Shown one piece after another: positions 27,615 to 35,724 of a stretch of 64,000 bases of DNA (positions within the stretch are counted from its first letter, which is position 1; each line of letters opens with the position of its first letter). The notes below the pieces were generated by a model. It made no database searches and was not told the DNA's origin. It worked only from the letters and a program-made list of their open reading frames with translations. The stretch covers positions 642,192 through 706,191 of the forward strand of contig NZ_FPEG01000001.1 of assembly GCF_900117395.1 (NCBI RefSeq). Reading direction: 5' to 3'. The stretch is from Agrococcus sp. Marseille-P2731. GTDB taxonomy: Bacteria > Actinomycetota > Actinomycetes > Actinomycetales > Microbacteriaceae. Both the position numbers and the translations under genes were made by a program.

Positions 27615-29885
27615 ATGACCAGCGAGACGATCGACAGCCCTCCGGCAGCCGAGGCAGCCGACAACCCCACCGCCACCGAGCAGCCCGCGGCGACCGCCGA
27701 CGCCCGGCCCGCGGCCGACCAGGCTGCTGCAGCCGAGGCGCCGGCAGCGCCCAAGCGCCGCTCGCGCCGCGCGACGACGTCGTCGGTGGCCGAGCAGGCC
27801 GCTGCCGCGCCGGCAGCTGACGCGGCACCCGCTGACGCGGCACCCGCCGAAGCGGGCGCCAGCGACGAGGCCACCCCCGACAAGCCCGCCAAGCGCCGCA
27901 CCAGCACCCGTCGCACCGCGGCCGAGAAGCGCGCCGATGAGGCTGCAGCAGCGGAGTCCTCCGACGCGCAGCCCGCCGACTCCGGCACCGACGCCGACGG
28001 CTCGGCCGCCGCAGAGGCACCGGTCGAGAAGCCGGCCAAGCGCCGCGCGAGCCGCTCGCGCAAGGTCGCCGACGAGGCGCCCGCCGAGGCTCAGGCCGAC
28101 GCGACCGCCGACGAGGCGCCCGCCCAGGGCCAGGCCGACGATGCGCAAGCCGCAGACGGGGGCCAGGCAGACGGGGGCCAGGCAGACCAGGGCCAGGCAG
28201 ACCAGGGTCGGGCCGACCAGGGTCAGGCCGACCAGGGTCAGGCCGACCAGGCCGACCAGGCCGACCAGGCGCAGGGCGAGCGTGGAGGCCGCGACAGCGC
28301 GCCGGCTCGCGATGCGCGTGGCGACGACAACGGCTCGTCCGGCTCGCGCCGCGGCCGTGGCCGCGCATCCGACGACCGTGACGACGCCGAGCAGTCGGGT
28401 GACGACCGCCGCGGCCGCCAGCCGCAGCGCGGCCAGGAGCAGGACGACGACGACCAGCAGGGCGGCTCGCGCCGTCGCCGCAGCCGCGGCAAGGGCGGCC
28501 AGAGCGGCGACCAGCAGGACGCGGGGCAGCAGCGCGGCAACCAGCAGCGCAGCCAGCAGCAGCAGCAGGACGACGAGGGCGACGACGAGGGCGGCTCGCG
28601 CCGCTCGCGCGGCCGTGGCCGTGGCCAGGGCGGTGCGCAGCAGCAGGCCGAGCAGGATGCCGCATCGCGCCGCACTCGCGGCCGCGAGCGCACGCGCACC
28701 CGCGGCCAGGACGCCGAGCTCGAGATCCACGAGGACGACGTGCTGCTGCCGGTGGCCGGCATCCTCGACGTGCTCGACAACTACGCGTTCGTGCGCACCT
28801 CCGGCTACCTGCCGGGATCGAACGACGTCTACGTCTCGCTCGCCCAGGTCAAGAAGCACGGCCTGCGCAAGGGCGACGCGGTCGTCGGCGCCATCAAGCA
28901 GCCGCGCGAGGGCGAGCAGCAGTCGGGCCGCCAGAAGTACAACGCGCTCGTGCGCGTCGACTCGATCAACGGCCAGACGACGGAGGAGTCGCTCAGCCGC
29001 GTCGAGTTCTCGAAGCTGACGCCGCTCTACCCGCAGGAGCGCCTCCGCCTCGAGACGACGCCGAACAAGCTCTCGACGCGCGTGATCGACCTCGTCTCGC
29101 CGATCGGCAAGGGCCAGCGCGGCCTGATCGTGTCGCCGCCGAAGGCCGGCAAGACGCTCGTGATGCAGGCCATCGCGAACGCCATCGCCGAGAACAACCC
29201 CGAGGTGCACCTGATGATCGTGCTCGTCGACGAGCGCCCCGAGGAGGTCACCGACTTCCAGCGCACCGTCAAGGGCGAGGTCATCGCGTCGACCTTCGAC
29301 CGGCCCGCCGAGGATCACACGATCGTCGCGGAGCTCGCGATCGAGCGCGCCAAGCGCCTGGTCGAGCTCGGCCACGACGTGGTCGTGCTGCTCGACGGCA
29401 TCACGCGCCTGGGCCGCGCCTACAACCTGTCGGCGCCGCCCTCTGGCCGCATCCTCTCCGGCGGCGTCGACTCGAGCGCGCTCTACCCGCCGAAGAAGTT
29501 CTTCGGCGCGGCGCGCAACATCGAGCACGGCGGCTCGCTGACGATCCTCGCCACCGCGCTCGTCGAGACCGGCTCGAAGATGGACGAGGTGATCTTCGAG
29601 GAGTTCAAGGGCACCGGGAACATGGAGCTCCGCCTCTCGCGCCACATGGCCGACAAGCGCATCTTCCCCGCCGTCGACGTCAACGCATCCGGCACCCGTC
29701 GCGAGGAGATGCTGATGGGCGTCGAGGAGACGAAGGTCATGTGGAAGCTGCGCCGGGCGCTCGCCGGGCTCGAGACCCAGCAGGCGCTGGAGCTCGTGCT
29801 CAAGCAGCTCAAGGAGACGCAGTCGAACGTCGAGTTCCTGATGAAGGTCTCGAAGTCGATGCCCGGCCAGCACGACAAGGACTGA
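27615..29885 (+). CDS. rho: Transcription termination factor Rho, long disordered head
   Basis: A 756-residue hexameric RNA helicase that ends transcription. Residues 1-367 are low-complexity (Ala/Pro/Lys, then GQADQ repeats, then Arg/Gln/Asp-rich with RRGRGR and QQQQQ) and contain no recognisable Rho_N helical subdomain. From residue 368 (ELEIHEDD) come the RNA-binding cold-shock-like domain, the Walker A SPPKAGKT, Walker [11 protein letters not shown] and the secondary-site [15 protein letters not shown] region, all intact. AAGGAG precedes the ATG. Insertions here are known in actinobacterial Rho and affect RNA binding. Confidence 0.96.
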   Translation: MTSETIDSPPAAEAADNPTATEQPAATADARPAADQAAAAEAPAAPKRRSRRATTSSVAEQAAAAPAADAAPADAAPAEAGASDEATPDKPAKRRTSTRRTAAEKRADEAAAAESSDAQPADSGTDADGSAAAEAPVEKPAKRRASRSRKVADEAPAEAQADATADEAPAQGQADDAQAADGGQADGGQADQGQADQGRADQGQADQGQADQADQADQAQGERGGRDSAPARDARGDDNGSSGSRRGRGRASDDRDDAEQSGDDRRGRQPQRGQEQDDDDQQGGSRRRRSRGKGGQSGDQQDAGQQRGNQQRSQQQQQDDEGDDEGGSRRSRGRGRGQGGAQQQAEQDAASRRTRGRERTRTRGQDAELEIHEDDVLLPVAGILDVLDNYAFVRTSGYLPGSNDVYVSLAQVKKHGLRKGDAVVGAIKQPREGEQQSGRQKYNALVRVDSINGQTTEESLSRVEFSKLTPLYPQERLRLETTPNKLSTRVIDLVSPIGKGQRGLIVSPPKAGKTLVMQAIANAIAENNPEVHLMIVLVDERPEEVTDFQRTVKGEVIASTFDRPAEDHTIVAELAIERAKRLVELGHDVVVLLDGITRLGRAYNLSAPPSGRILSGGVDSSALYPPKKFFGAARNIEHGGSLTILATALVETGSKMDEVIFEEFKGTGNMELRLSRHMADKRIFPAVDVNASGTRREEMLMGVEETKVMWKLRRALAGLETQQALELVLKQLKETQSNVEFLMKVSKSMPGQHDKD
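28161..28270 (+). repeat. 15-bp tandem repeats in rho (GQADQ units)
   Basis: About seven imperfect 15-base units of the form GGCCAGGCAGACCAG or GGTCAGGCCGACCAG encode Gly-Gln-Ala-Asp-Gln/Gly repeats, then shorten to Ala-Asp-Gln units. The tract could vary in length between strains. Confidence 0.85.
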
Positions 29886-29886
29886 C

Positions 29887-30969
29887 ATGTTCGAGTCGGT
29901 CGCAGGGCTGCTGGCCGAGCACGCCGACCTCGAGCAGCAGCTCGCCGACCCGGCGCTGCACGCCGACGCCGTGCGTGCGCGCCGGGTCAACCGGCGCTAC
30001 GCCGAGCTCAACCAGGTGAAGGCCGCGCACGAGCGCTGGCGCGGCTCGCTCGACGACCTCGAGGCGGCGCGCGAGCTCGCCCGCGAGGACGACGCCTTCG
30101 CCGAGGAGGTGCCGGCGCTCGAGCAGACCGCCCACGAGGCCGAGGAGAAGCTGCGCAGGCTGCTGATCCCGCGCGACCCGGATGACGGGCGCGACGTGAT
30201 CATGGAGGTCAAGGGCGGCGAGGGCGGCGAGGAGTCGGCGCTGTTCGCCGCCGACCTCGTGCGCATGTACTCCCACTACGCCACCAGCCGCGGCTGGAAG
30301 GTCGAGATGCTCGAGTCGACGGCGAGCGACATGGGTGGCTTCAAGGACGTGCAGATCGCCATCAAGGGATCCTCGAACGACCCGGCGCAGGGCGTGTGGG
30401 CGTCGCTGAAGTACGAGGGCGGCGTGCACCGCGTGCAGCGCGTGCCCGCGACCGAGTCGCAGGGCCGCATCCACACCTCGACCACCGGCGTGCTGGTGTT
30501 CCCGGAGGTCGATGCGCCCGACGAGATCCAGATCGACCAGAACGACCTGAAGATCGACGTCTACCGCTCGTCGGGGCCCGGCGGCCAGAGCGTGAACACG
30601 ACCGACTCGGCGGTGCGCATCACGCACGTCCCGACCGGCATCACGGTGTCGATGCAGAACGAGAAGAGCCAGCTGCAGAACCGCGAGGCCGGCATGCGCG
30701 TGCTGCGCGCCCGGCTGCTCGCGAGGCAGCAGGAGGAGCTCGAGGCGGCCGCCTCCGACGCCAGGAGGTCGCAGATCCGCGGCATGGATCGCTCCGAGCG
30801 CATCCGCACCTACAACTTCCCCGAGAACCGCATCGCCGACCACCGCACGGGCTTCAAGGCCTACAACCTCGACACCGTGATGGACGGCGCGCTGCAGCCG
30901 GTGATCGACTCCTGCATCACGGCCGACGAAGAGGCGCGCCTGGCCGCGCTCGCGGGCGACGAGGGCTGA
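29887..30969 (+). CDS. prfA: Peptide chain release factor 1
   Basis: A 360-residue class I release factor reading UAA and UAG. The codon-recognition tripeptide PAT is at 187-189 ([10 protein letters not shown]) and the catalytic GGQ at 232-234 ([15 protein letters not shown]). It begins one base after the rho stop. In mycobacteria rpmE lies between rho and prfA; it is absent here, and prmC, the GGQ methyltransferase gene that normally follows, is displaced 4.7 kb downstream. Confidence 0.97.
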   Translation: MFESVAGLLAEHADLEQQLADPALHADAVRARRVNRRYAELNQVKAAHERWRGSLDDLEAARELAREDDAFAEEVPALEQTAHEAEEKLRRLLIPRDPDDGRDVIMEVKGGEGGEESALFAADLVRMYSHYATSRGWKVEMLESTASDMGGFKDVQIAIKGSSNDPAQGVWASLKYEGGVHRVQRVPATESQGRIHTSTTGVLVFPEVDAPDEIQIDQNDLKIDVYRSSGPGGQSVNTTDSAVRITHVPTGITVSMQNEKSQLQNREAGMRVLRARLLARQQEELEAAASDARRSQIRGMDRSERIRTYNFPENRIADHRTGFKAYNLDTVMDGALQPVIDSCITADEEARLAALAGDEG

Positions 30970-30976
30970 TCCGCTG

Positions 30977-32244
30977 ATGCCCCGGGCGCCCGGGCGGATG
31001 CGCTCCGGGCGCGAGCGTCCCCGGCCGGCACCGATGGGGGCCGCGTTCTGGCGGTTCTGGAGCGTCGAGGTCGCGACCGAGACGGGGCTCGGCCTCGCCG
31101 TCATCGCGCTGCAGACGATGGTGCTGCTGGACCTCGGCGGGGGAGCGACAGAGGTCGGCTGGCTGTCGTCGGCGCGCTTCCTGCCGTACGTGGTGCTCGG
31201 TCTGGTCGTCGGCGCTGTCGTCGAGGGATGCGGCGGCGCACGGTGATGATCGTGAGCGATCTCGCTCGAGCGCTCCTGCTCGGCGGGCTCGCGGCGGTGT
31301 GGCTCGTCGGCGGCGGCGCGCTGTGGGTGCTGCTGCTCGCCGTCGCGCTGCTCGGCACCGCGAGCCTCCTGAACGACGCCGCCTCGCAGGCCCTCGTGCC
31401 GCGGCTCGTCGAGCGCGATCGGCTGCTGCCGGCGCACCAGCGCCTCGACGCCGGCTCGAACGCGGCTCAGTCGGCGGGACCGGCGGTCTCTGGTGCGGTG
31501 ATCGCCTGGCTCGGCGCGCCGGTCTCGCTGCTGCTGGCAGCGCTCGCGCACCTGGTGTCGGCGATCGTCCTGTGGACACTGCCGCAGGATGCGCGCGGAG
31601 GGCGCCGGCCCCACGGCCTGTGGCGCGCGATCGGCGACGGTCTGCGCTTCGTGCACCGGCATCCGCGCCTCGGGCCGCAAGCCCGCTGGACGCACGTGTG
31701 GTTCCTCTGCAACGGCGCCGCGATGACGCTGCTCGTGCCGCTCGTGCTGCTGGAGCTCGAGGCCGGCCCGGCCGGCCTCGGCCTCGCGGTCGGTGCGCTG
31801 GGTGCCGCGACCCTGGCGGGGACGGCGCTCGCCGGTGCCGTCGCAGGTCGACTCGGCCTCGCGCGCACGATCCTGCTCGAGCGCTCGGTGCTGCCGATCG
31901 CATGGGCCATCGTGGCGCTGCCCGCCGTGCTGCGGCTGCCTGCGGCGCCGGGTCTGGCGCTCGTGCTCGCGGGGCTCGCCGTCGCCGGCGTCGTGATGGG
32001 CCTCTCGAACCCGAGCGAGATGGCGCTGCGCCAGCGGGCCACGCCCGACCGGATGCAGGCGCGCATGAACGCGACGATGCGCACGGTCAACCGGGCGATG
32101 ATCGTGATCGCCGCGCCGCTCGGCGGCCTGCTGGGCGACGCGATCGGCATCGGTCCGGCCCTCGCGATCGTCTGCGCGGGCTTCGCGGTCGCGGCGGTCG
32201 GCCTGGCGCTCTCACCCTTCGCCAGGGGTCGCACCGCCCGCTAG
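30977..32244 (+). pseudogene. MFS exporter split by a frameshift
   Basis: An MFS drug/siderophore-exporter-like protein is divided between two frames. Frame A (30977-31246) carries the N-terminus and two membrane helices to LGLVVGAVVEG, then reads into a stop. Frame B (ATG 31228 to 32244) continues with RRRTVMIVSDLARALLLGG, the typical loop and helix that follow, and the remaining helices to the C-terminus. A single missing base near 31222-31228 explains this. Alternatives are a sequencing error, or translation of the second part from ATG 31228, since the frames overlap by 19 bases. Confidence 0.75.
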
Positions 32245-32247
32245 GCT
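32242..32247 (+). promoter_or_regulatory. Leaderless -10 TAGGCT
   Basis: TAGGCT, overlapping the stop of the MFS gene, lies six bases before ATG 32254. Confidence 0.55.
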
Positions 32248-32253
32248 CGCAGC

Positions 32254-32499
32254 ATGATCGCCCTGGCGCAGGCCGCGAACCCGCTGCTCCCCGCGGCCTA
32301 CGACGTCGTCTGGTCGCTGGTCGTCATCGTGGTGGTCGCGCTGGCGGCCGCTGCGTTGTGGCAGATCCTTCGCGCTCGCGACCTCTCCGGCACGCAGGTG
32401 CTGCTTTGGGTGCTCATCGTGATCGTCGCGCCGGTCGTCGGCGCGCTCGGCTGGTTCGCGCTCGGTCGGCCGCGCCGTCGAGCGAACCCCTCCGCCTGA
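32254..32499 (+). CDS. Small PLDc_N-domain membrane protein
   Basis: An 81-residue protein with two transmembrane helices (VVWSLVVIVVVALAAAALWQIL and LLWVLIVIVAPVVGALGWFALG) and a short basic tail. The second helix with its ending matches the PLDc_N domain (phospholipase D-nuclease N-terminal), often found alone in actinobacteria. Function is unknown; it probably sits in the cytoplasmic membrane. Confidence 0.75.
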   Translation: MIALAQAANPLLPAAYDVVWSLVVIVVVALAAAALWQILRARDLSGTQVLLWVLIVIVAPVVGALGWFALGRPRRRANPSA

Positions 32500-32516
32500 C
32501 GGGCGGCGCCCGGGCG

Positions 32517-32522
32517 TAGGCT
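32517..32522 (+). promoter_or_regulatory. Leaderless -10 TAGGCT
   Basis: TAGGCT lies six bases before ATG 32529, in the 29-bp gap after the PLDc_N gene. Confidence 0.55.
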
Positions 32523-32528
32523 CGCGCC

Positions 32529-33011
32529 ATGGCCCAGGTGACGCTGCTGTGCGGCCCCGCAGGAGCTGGCAAGTCGACGCTCGCGCGCCAGCTCGAGGCG
32601 GCGGGAGCGCTGGTGCTGTCCTACGACCGTGAGTCCTGGGCGCGCGGCGTGCGCGACGGACTCCCCTCGGTCGAGCTCATGCACGAGATCGACGTCGACC
32701 TGCACGAGCGGCTGGCTGAGGCGGTCGCAGCGGATCGCTCCGTCGTGCTCGATGCCTCGCTCTCGACGCGCGCGGTGCGCGACCGGTGGCGGATGCGCTG
32801 CGGCGCCATGGGCGTGTCGGTCGAGCTGGTCGTCGTGCGGGCACCGTTCGAGGTCCTGCTCGAGCGCGTGCGCGCCAGGACCCCCGGGGATGAGTCCGTG
32901 CCGTTCGAGGAAGCGACGCTCGCCGCCTATGTCGCGGAGTTCGAGTGGCCGGGGGAGCACGAGGCGCACCGCACCGTCGACACCGCTGCGGGCCCCGCAG
33001 CGCGACCCTGA
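32529..33011 (+). CDS. P-loop ATP-binding protein, kinase-like
   Basis: A 160-residue P-loop NTPase. Walker A is CGPAGAGKST (Lys15); the second strand ends in VVLDASLSTRAVRDRW, a position that in polynucleotide and gluconate-type kinases holds the Walker B acid; basic residues in FEVLLERVRART could form a lid. This is the AAA_33 type often annotated as a kinase of nucleic acids, sugars or antibiotics. The substrate is unknown. No membrane segment is present. Confidence 0.8.
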   Translation: MAQVTLLCGPAGAGKSTLARQLEAAGALVLSYDRESWARGVRDGLPSVELMHEIDVDLHERLAEAVAADRSVVLDASLSTRAVRDRWRMRCGAMGVSVELVVVRAPFEVLLERVRARTPGDESVPFEEATLAAYVAEFEWPGEHEAHRTVDTAAGPAARP

Positions 33012-33041
33012 TCCGGCACCCGGGGCTCCGGCTCTCCGGAT

Positions 33042-33103
33042 GCCGACCCCTGCCGCCGATCCCGACCTGGTGCACCGGGTCGGGATCGGCGGCAGGGGTC
33101 GGC
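33042..33103 (+). terminator. Perfect 26-bp inverted repeat
   Basis: Bases 33042-33067 are the exact reverse complement of 33078-33103, and the loop itself holds GGTGCACC. It follows the kinase-like gene by 30 bases and precedes the riboswitch promoter. The position fits a terminator, although there is no T-run. Confidence 0.7.
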
Positions 33104-33130
33104 GCTTCGCTGACGGATGCCGGTCGACCC

Positions 33131-33160
33131 TGTGACGAGCGCGGCCGGACTTGCTAGGCT
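33131..33160 (+). promoter_or_regulatory. Promoter of the guanidine exporter operon
   Basis: TAGGCT (33155-33160) is a good -10; TGTGAC (33131-33136), 18 bases upstream, is a weak -35. Transcription would start near 33167, just ahead of the riboswitch. Confidence 0.5.
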
Positions 33161-33184
33161 GGACCCTGGATCCGACGCCGGATC

Positions 33185-33225
33185 CGCGGACGAGGGAGCC
33201 GTACCCGCATCGCGACAAGACGGCC
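33185..33225 (+). ncRNA. Guanidine-III (ykkC-III) riboswitch
   Basis: The sequence follows the mini, H-type pseudoknot guanidine-III class closely: GGACGAGG, then GCCGTACCC, then GCGACAAGACGGC. Helix P1 is GCGG (33186-33189) with CCGC (33205-33208); the pseudoknot helix is GCCGT (33198-33202) with ACGGC (33220-33224). The ribosome-binding AAGGA (33228-33232) and ATG 33239 follow at once, so guanidine binding probably controls translation. The two genes downstream encode SMR exporters, the standard target of this class. Confidence 0.88.
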
Positions 33226-33238
33226 GGAAGGACTCGTC

Positions 33239-33553
33239 ATGTCTTGGGTGATCCTCGTCGCCTCCGGCCTCCTCGAGGCCGTCTGGGCGACTGCGCTCGG
33301 GCGCTCGAAGGGCTTCTCGAAGTGGAGGCCGACCGTGGTCTTCGCGATCGCGCTCGTGCTCTCGATGGCGGGGCTCGCCATCGCCATGCAGGAGATCCCG
33401 ACCGGCACCGCGTACGCCGTCTGGGTCGGCATCGGCGCCGGCGTCACGGCGCTCTGGGCGATCGTCACCAAGGCCGAGCGCGCCACCTGGGTGCGCGTCG
33501 GCCTCATCGCGCTGCTCATCGCCTCCGTCGTCGGGCTGAAGGTGTTCGCATGA
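33239..33553 (+). CDS. SMR exporter subunit 1, Gdx/SugE type
   Basis: A 104-residue, four-helix small multidrug resistance protein. The essential membrane acid is Glu13 (GLLEAVWATAL), and the GTAYAVWVGIGAGVTALW helix is typical. A guanidine-III riboswitch precedes it, so the likely substrate is guanidinium exported against protons. Its stop overlaps the start of the second SMR gene (ATGA), so the pair is probably made in equal amounts as a heterodimer, as in YkkCD-type pairs. Confidence 0.92.
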   Translation: MSWVILVASGLLEAVWATALGRSKGFSKWRPTVVFAIALVLSMAGLAIAMQEIPTGTAYAVWVGIGAGVTALWAIVTKAERATWVRVGLIALLIASVVGLKVFA

Positions 33554-33930
33554 CCCGCCCGGGCCTCGCGTGGCCGCTCCTGCTCGTCTCCGCGGTGCTC
33601 GAGGCGGTCTGGGCGACCGCGCTCTCCGCATCGGCCGGCTTCACGATCGTGCTGCCGACGGCCGTCTTCGCCGTCGCGCTCGCGCTCAGCATGGTGGGTC
33701 TCGCGATCGCGGCGCGCACCATCCCCATCGGCACTGCCTACGCCGTGTGGGCGGGCATCGGCGCTGCGCTGACGGTCGGCTGGGCGATGCTCACCGGCTC
33801 GCAGGCGCTCAGCTGGCCCGTCGTGCTGTGCGTCGCGGGGATCATCGTCGCCGTGGTGGGCCTCAAGCTCACCAGCGGCCACGACGAGCCCGAGCGTCGC
33901 GGCGAGGGCGAGGCCCAGCTCGGGCGCTGA
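33550..33930 (+). CDS. SMR exporter subunit 2, Gdx/SugE type
   Basis: A 126-residue SMR protein, a paralogue of the preceding gene, with Glu18 in AVLEAVWATALSASAGF, the helix GTAYAVWAGIGAALTVGW and an extra charged tail (HDEPERRGEGEAQLGR). Having one subunit with a hydrophilic extension is common in paired SMRs that insert in opposite orientations. Translation starts at an ATG overlapping the first subunit's stop. Confidence 0.9.
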   Translation: MTRPGLAWPLLLVSAVLEAVWATALSASAGFTIVLPTAVFAVALALSMVGLAIAARTIPIGTAYAVWAGIGAALTVGWAMLTGSQALSWPVVLCVAGIIVAVVGLKLTSGHDEPERRGEGEAQLGR

Positions 33931-33958
33931 GCCGGTCGCCCCTCGACCGGGCGAGAGC

Positions 33959-34513
33959 TCAGATCGAGTACTCGATGTGCGGCAGCTCCGCGTCAGCAGT
34001 GTGCGCGACTGGCTTCGCGGGGATCCCCACGAGCGTCGAACCCGGTGGCGCGTCGTGCAGCACGACCGCGTTCGCCCCCACCTTGACGTCGTCGCCGAGG
34101 GCGACCGGGCCGAGGATCTTCGCGCCCGCGCCCACCAGCACGCGGTGGCCGAGCGTGGGGTGGCGCTTGATGGCGGCGTTCGCCGTGCCGCCGAGCGTGA
34201 CGCCGTGGTAGAGCATCACGTCGTCGCCCGTCTCGGCGGTCTCCCCGATCACGACGCCCATGCCGTGGTCGATGAAGAAGCGGCGGCCGAGGCGCGCCCC
34301 CGGGTGGATCTCGACGCCGGTCATGAAGCGGGCGAACTGGCTGCCGGCGCGCGCGAGCGAGCGCGCACCGGCGTGCCAGAGGCGGTGATGGATGCGGTGG
34401 GCCCACACCGCGTGCAAGGTCGAGTAGGTGAGCGCGATCGTCAGCGCTCCGCGGGCGGCGGGGTCGTGCCGCTTCGCGCTCTCGATGTCCTCGCGGATGT
34501 TGAGCAGACCCAT
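33959..34513 (-). CDS. cysE: Serine O-acetyltransferase, short EpsC type
   Basis: A 184-residue left-handed beta-helix acetyltransferase making O-acetylserine from serine and acetyl-CoA. Marks are [31 protein letters not shown]-like hexapeptide sequence (here [10 protein letters not shown]), [11 protein letters not shown] and [18 protein letters not shown]. It follows cysK by six bases on the minus strand, and the two enzymes can form the cysteine synthase complex. The C-terminal Ile of IEYSI is the residue type that binds the CysK active site. Confidence 0.95.
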   Translation of the reverse strand: MGLLNIREDIESAKRHDPAARGALTIALTYSTLHAVWAHRIHHRLWHAGARSLARAGSQFARFMTGVEIHPGARLGRRFFIDHGMGVVIGETAETGDDVMLYHGVTLGGTANAAIKRHPTLGHRVLVGAGAKILGPVALGDDVKVGANAVVLHDAPPGSTLVGIPAKPVAHTADAELPHIEYSI

Positions 34514-34519
34514 GCAGCG

Positions 34520-35449
34520 TCAGGCCAGGTCGGCGTAGATCGGCATCGACAGGTAGCGCTCGCCGGTGTCGCACACGATCGCGACGATGGTCTTGCCGGC
34601 CGACTCGGGGCGCTTCGCGACCTCGAGCGCTGCCCACAGGATCGCGCCGGAGGAGATGCCGGCGAAGATGCCCTCCTCGGCGGCGAGGCGGCGACCGAGG
34701 CGCACGGCGTCGTCGAGCTCGACGTCGATGACCTCGTCGTAGACCTCGGTGTCGAGGATCTCTGGCACGAAGTTGGCGCCGAGCCCCTGGATCTTGTGGG
34801 GGCCGGCCTGTCCCTTCGTCAGCAGCGGCGAGTCCGCGGGCTCGACGGCGACGAGTTGGATGTCGGGGTTCAGCTCCTTGAGGCGGCCGCCTGCACCGGT
34901 GATGGTGCCGCCGGTGCCGATGCCGGCGATGAAGATGTCGACGTCGCCGTCGGTGTCGGCCCAGATCTCCTCAGCGGTGGTCTCGCGGTGCACGCGAACG
35001 TTCGCCTCGTTGGCGAACTGGCGCGCGAGGATGGCGCCAGGCGTCTCGTCGACGATCTGCTGCGCGCGCTCGACCGCGCCGCGCATGCCGTCGGGGCCGG
35101 GCGTGAGCACGAGCTCGGCACCGTAGGCCTTGAGGATCGCGCGGCGCTCGACCGACATCGTCTCCGGCATCGCGAGGATCACCCGGTAGCCGCGGGCCGC
35201 GCCGACCATCGCGAGCGCGATGCCGGTGTTGCCGCTCGTGCCCTCGACGATCGCACCGCCGGGCTGCAGCTCGCCCGATGCCTCGGCGGCGTCGATGATG
35301 GCCTTGCCGATGCGGTCCTTCACGGACGCGGCCGGGTTGAAGGACTCGAGCTTGAGCAGCACGGTCGCCTCGGTGTCGTCGAGCCGCTGCAGTCGCACGA
35401 GCGGTGTGCCGCCGATCGTGGCCGTGATGTCATCGAAGATGCGCGCCAT
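34520..35449 (-). CDS. cysK: Cysteine synthase A
   Basis: A 309-residue PLP enzyme combining O-acetylserine and sulfide to cysteine. The PLP lysine is Lys44 (NPAASVKDRIG); EGTSGNTGIALA is the phosphate/substrate loop; GIGTGGTITGAG binds the cofactor phosphate. ATG 35449 was chosen over 35464 because AAAGGAAA lies a few bases before it. It is the first gene of a cysK-cysE pair. Confidence 0.96.
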   Translation of the reverse strand: MARIFDDITATIGGTPLVRLQRLDDTEATVLLKLESFNPAASVKDRIGKAIIDAAEASGELQPGGAIVEGTSGNTGIALAMVGAARGYRVILAMPETMSVERRAILKAYGAELVLTPGPDGMRGAVERAQQIVDETPGAILARQFANEANVRVHRETTAEEIWADTDGDVDIFIAGIGTGGTITGAGGRLKELNPDIQLVAVEPADSPLLTKGQAGPHKIQGLGANFVPEILDTEVYDEVIDVELDDAVRLGRRLAAEEGIFAGISSGAILWAALEVAKRPESAGKTIVAIVCDTGERYLSMPIYADLA

Positions 35450-35506
35450 GCCGTTTCCTTTCATCGGGTGGAAGCCTGGCTTCTATCCTAGGGGCCGCGC
35501 CGCCCC

Positions 35507-35640
35507 GCTGGCTGAGGAGCGCGCGGCGCAGCGCACCTCCGCTGGCTGAGGAGCGCGCGGCGCAGCCAGCCCCACCCGCTGGCTGAGGAGCGCGCAGCGC
35601 AGCCCACCCCCGCTGGCTGAGGAGCGTGCGGCGCAGCCGC
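35507..35640. repeat. Four tandem intergenic repeats, 34-37 bp
   Basis: Units starting GCTGGCTGAGGAGCGCGCGG occur at 35507, 35541, 35578 and 35612, with few substitutions. After the last unit comes GTCTCGAAGCCCTTCGACAC, then GCTCAGCG and GCGGAGCGGCTCAGG, so the array ends in imperfect inverted sequence. Nothing else is visible in the 275-bp gap between cysK and prmC except the prmC -10. Confidence 0.85.
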
Positions 35641-35712
35641 TCGCGTCTCGAAGCCCTTCGACACGCTCAGCGCCTGCGGCGCGGAGCGGCTCAGGGACCA
35701 GGCGGCCCCCGC

Positions 35713-35718
35713 TACCGT
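35713..35718 (+). promoter_or_regulatory. Leaderless -10 TACCGT
   Basis: TACCGT lies six bases before GTG 35725 and supports that codon as the prmC start. Confidence 0.55.
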
Positions 35719-35724
35719 GGTGCC

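Noticed and set aside
28161-28270. GQADQ repeats in rho considered as an insertion or sequencing artefact
   Set aside because: The frame is kept throughout, codon use varies between units, and low-complexity heads are normal in actinobacterial Rho.
31222-31246. Programmed -1 frameshift in the MFS gene
   Set aside because: No slippery X-XXY-YYZ heptamer or downstream pseudoknot was found at the junction; a one-base lesion is simpler.
35507-35640. Tandem repeats considered as a CRISPR array
   Set aside because: The 34-37-bp period leaves no room for spacers, units are imperfect, and no cas genes are near.
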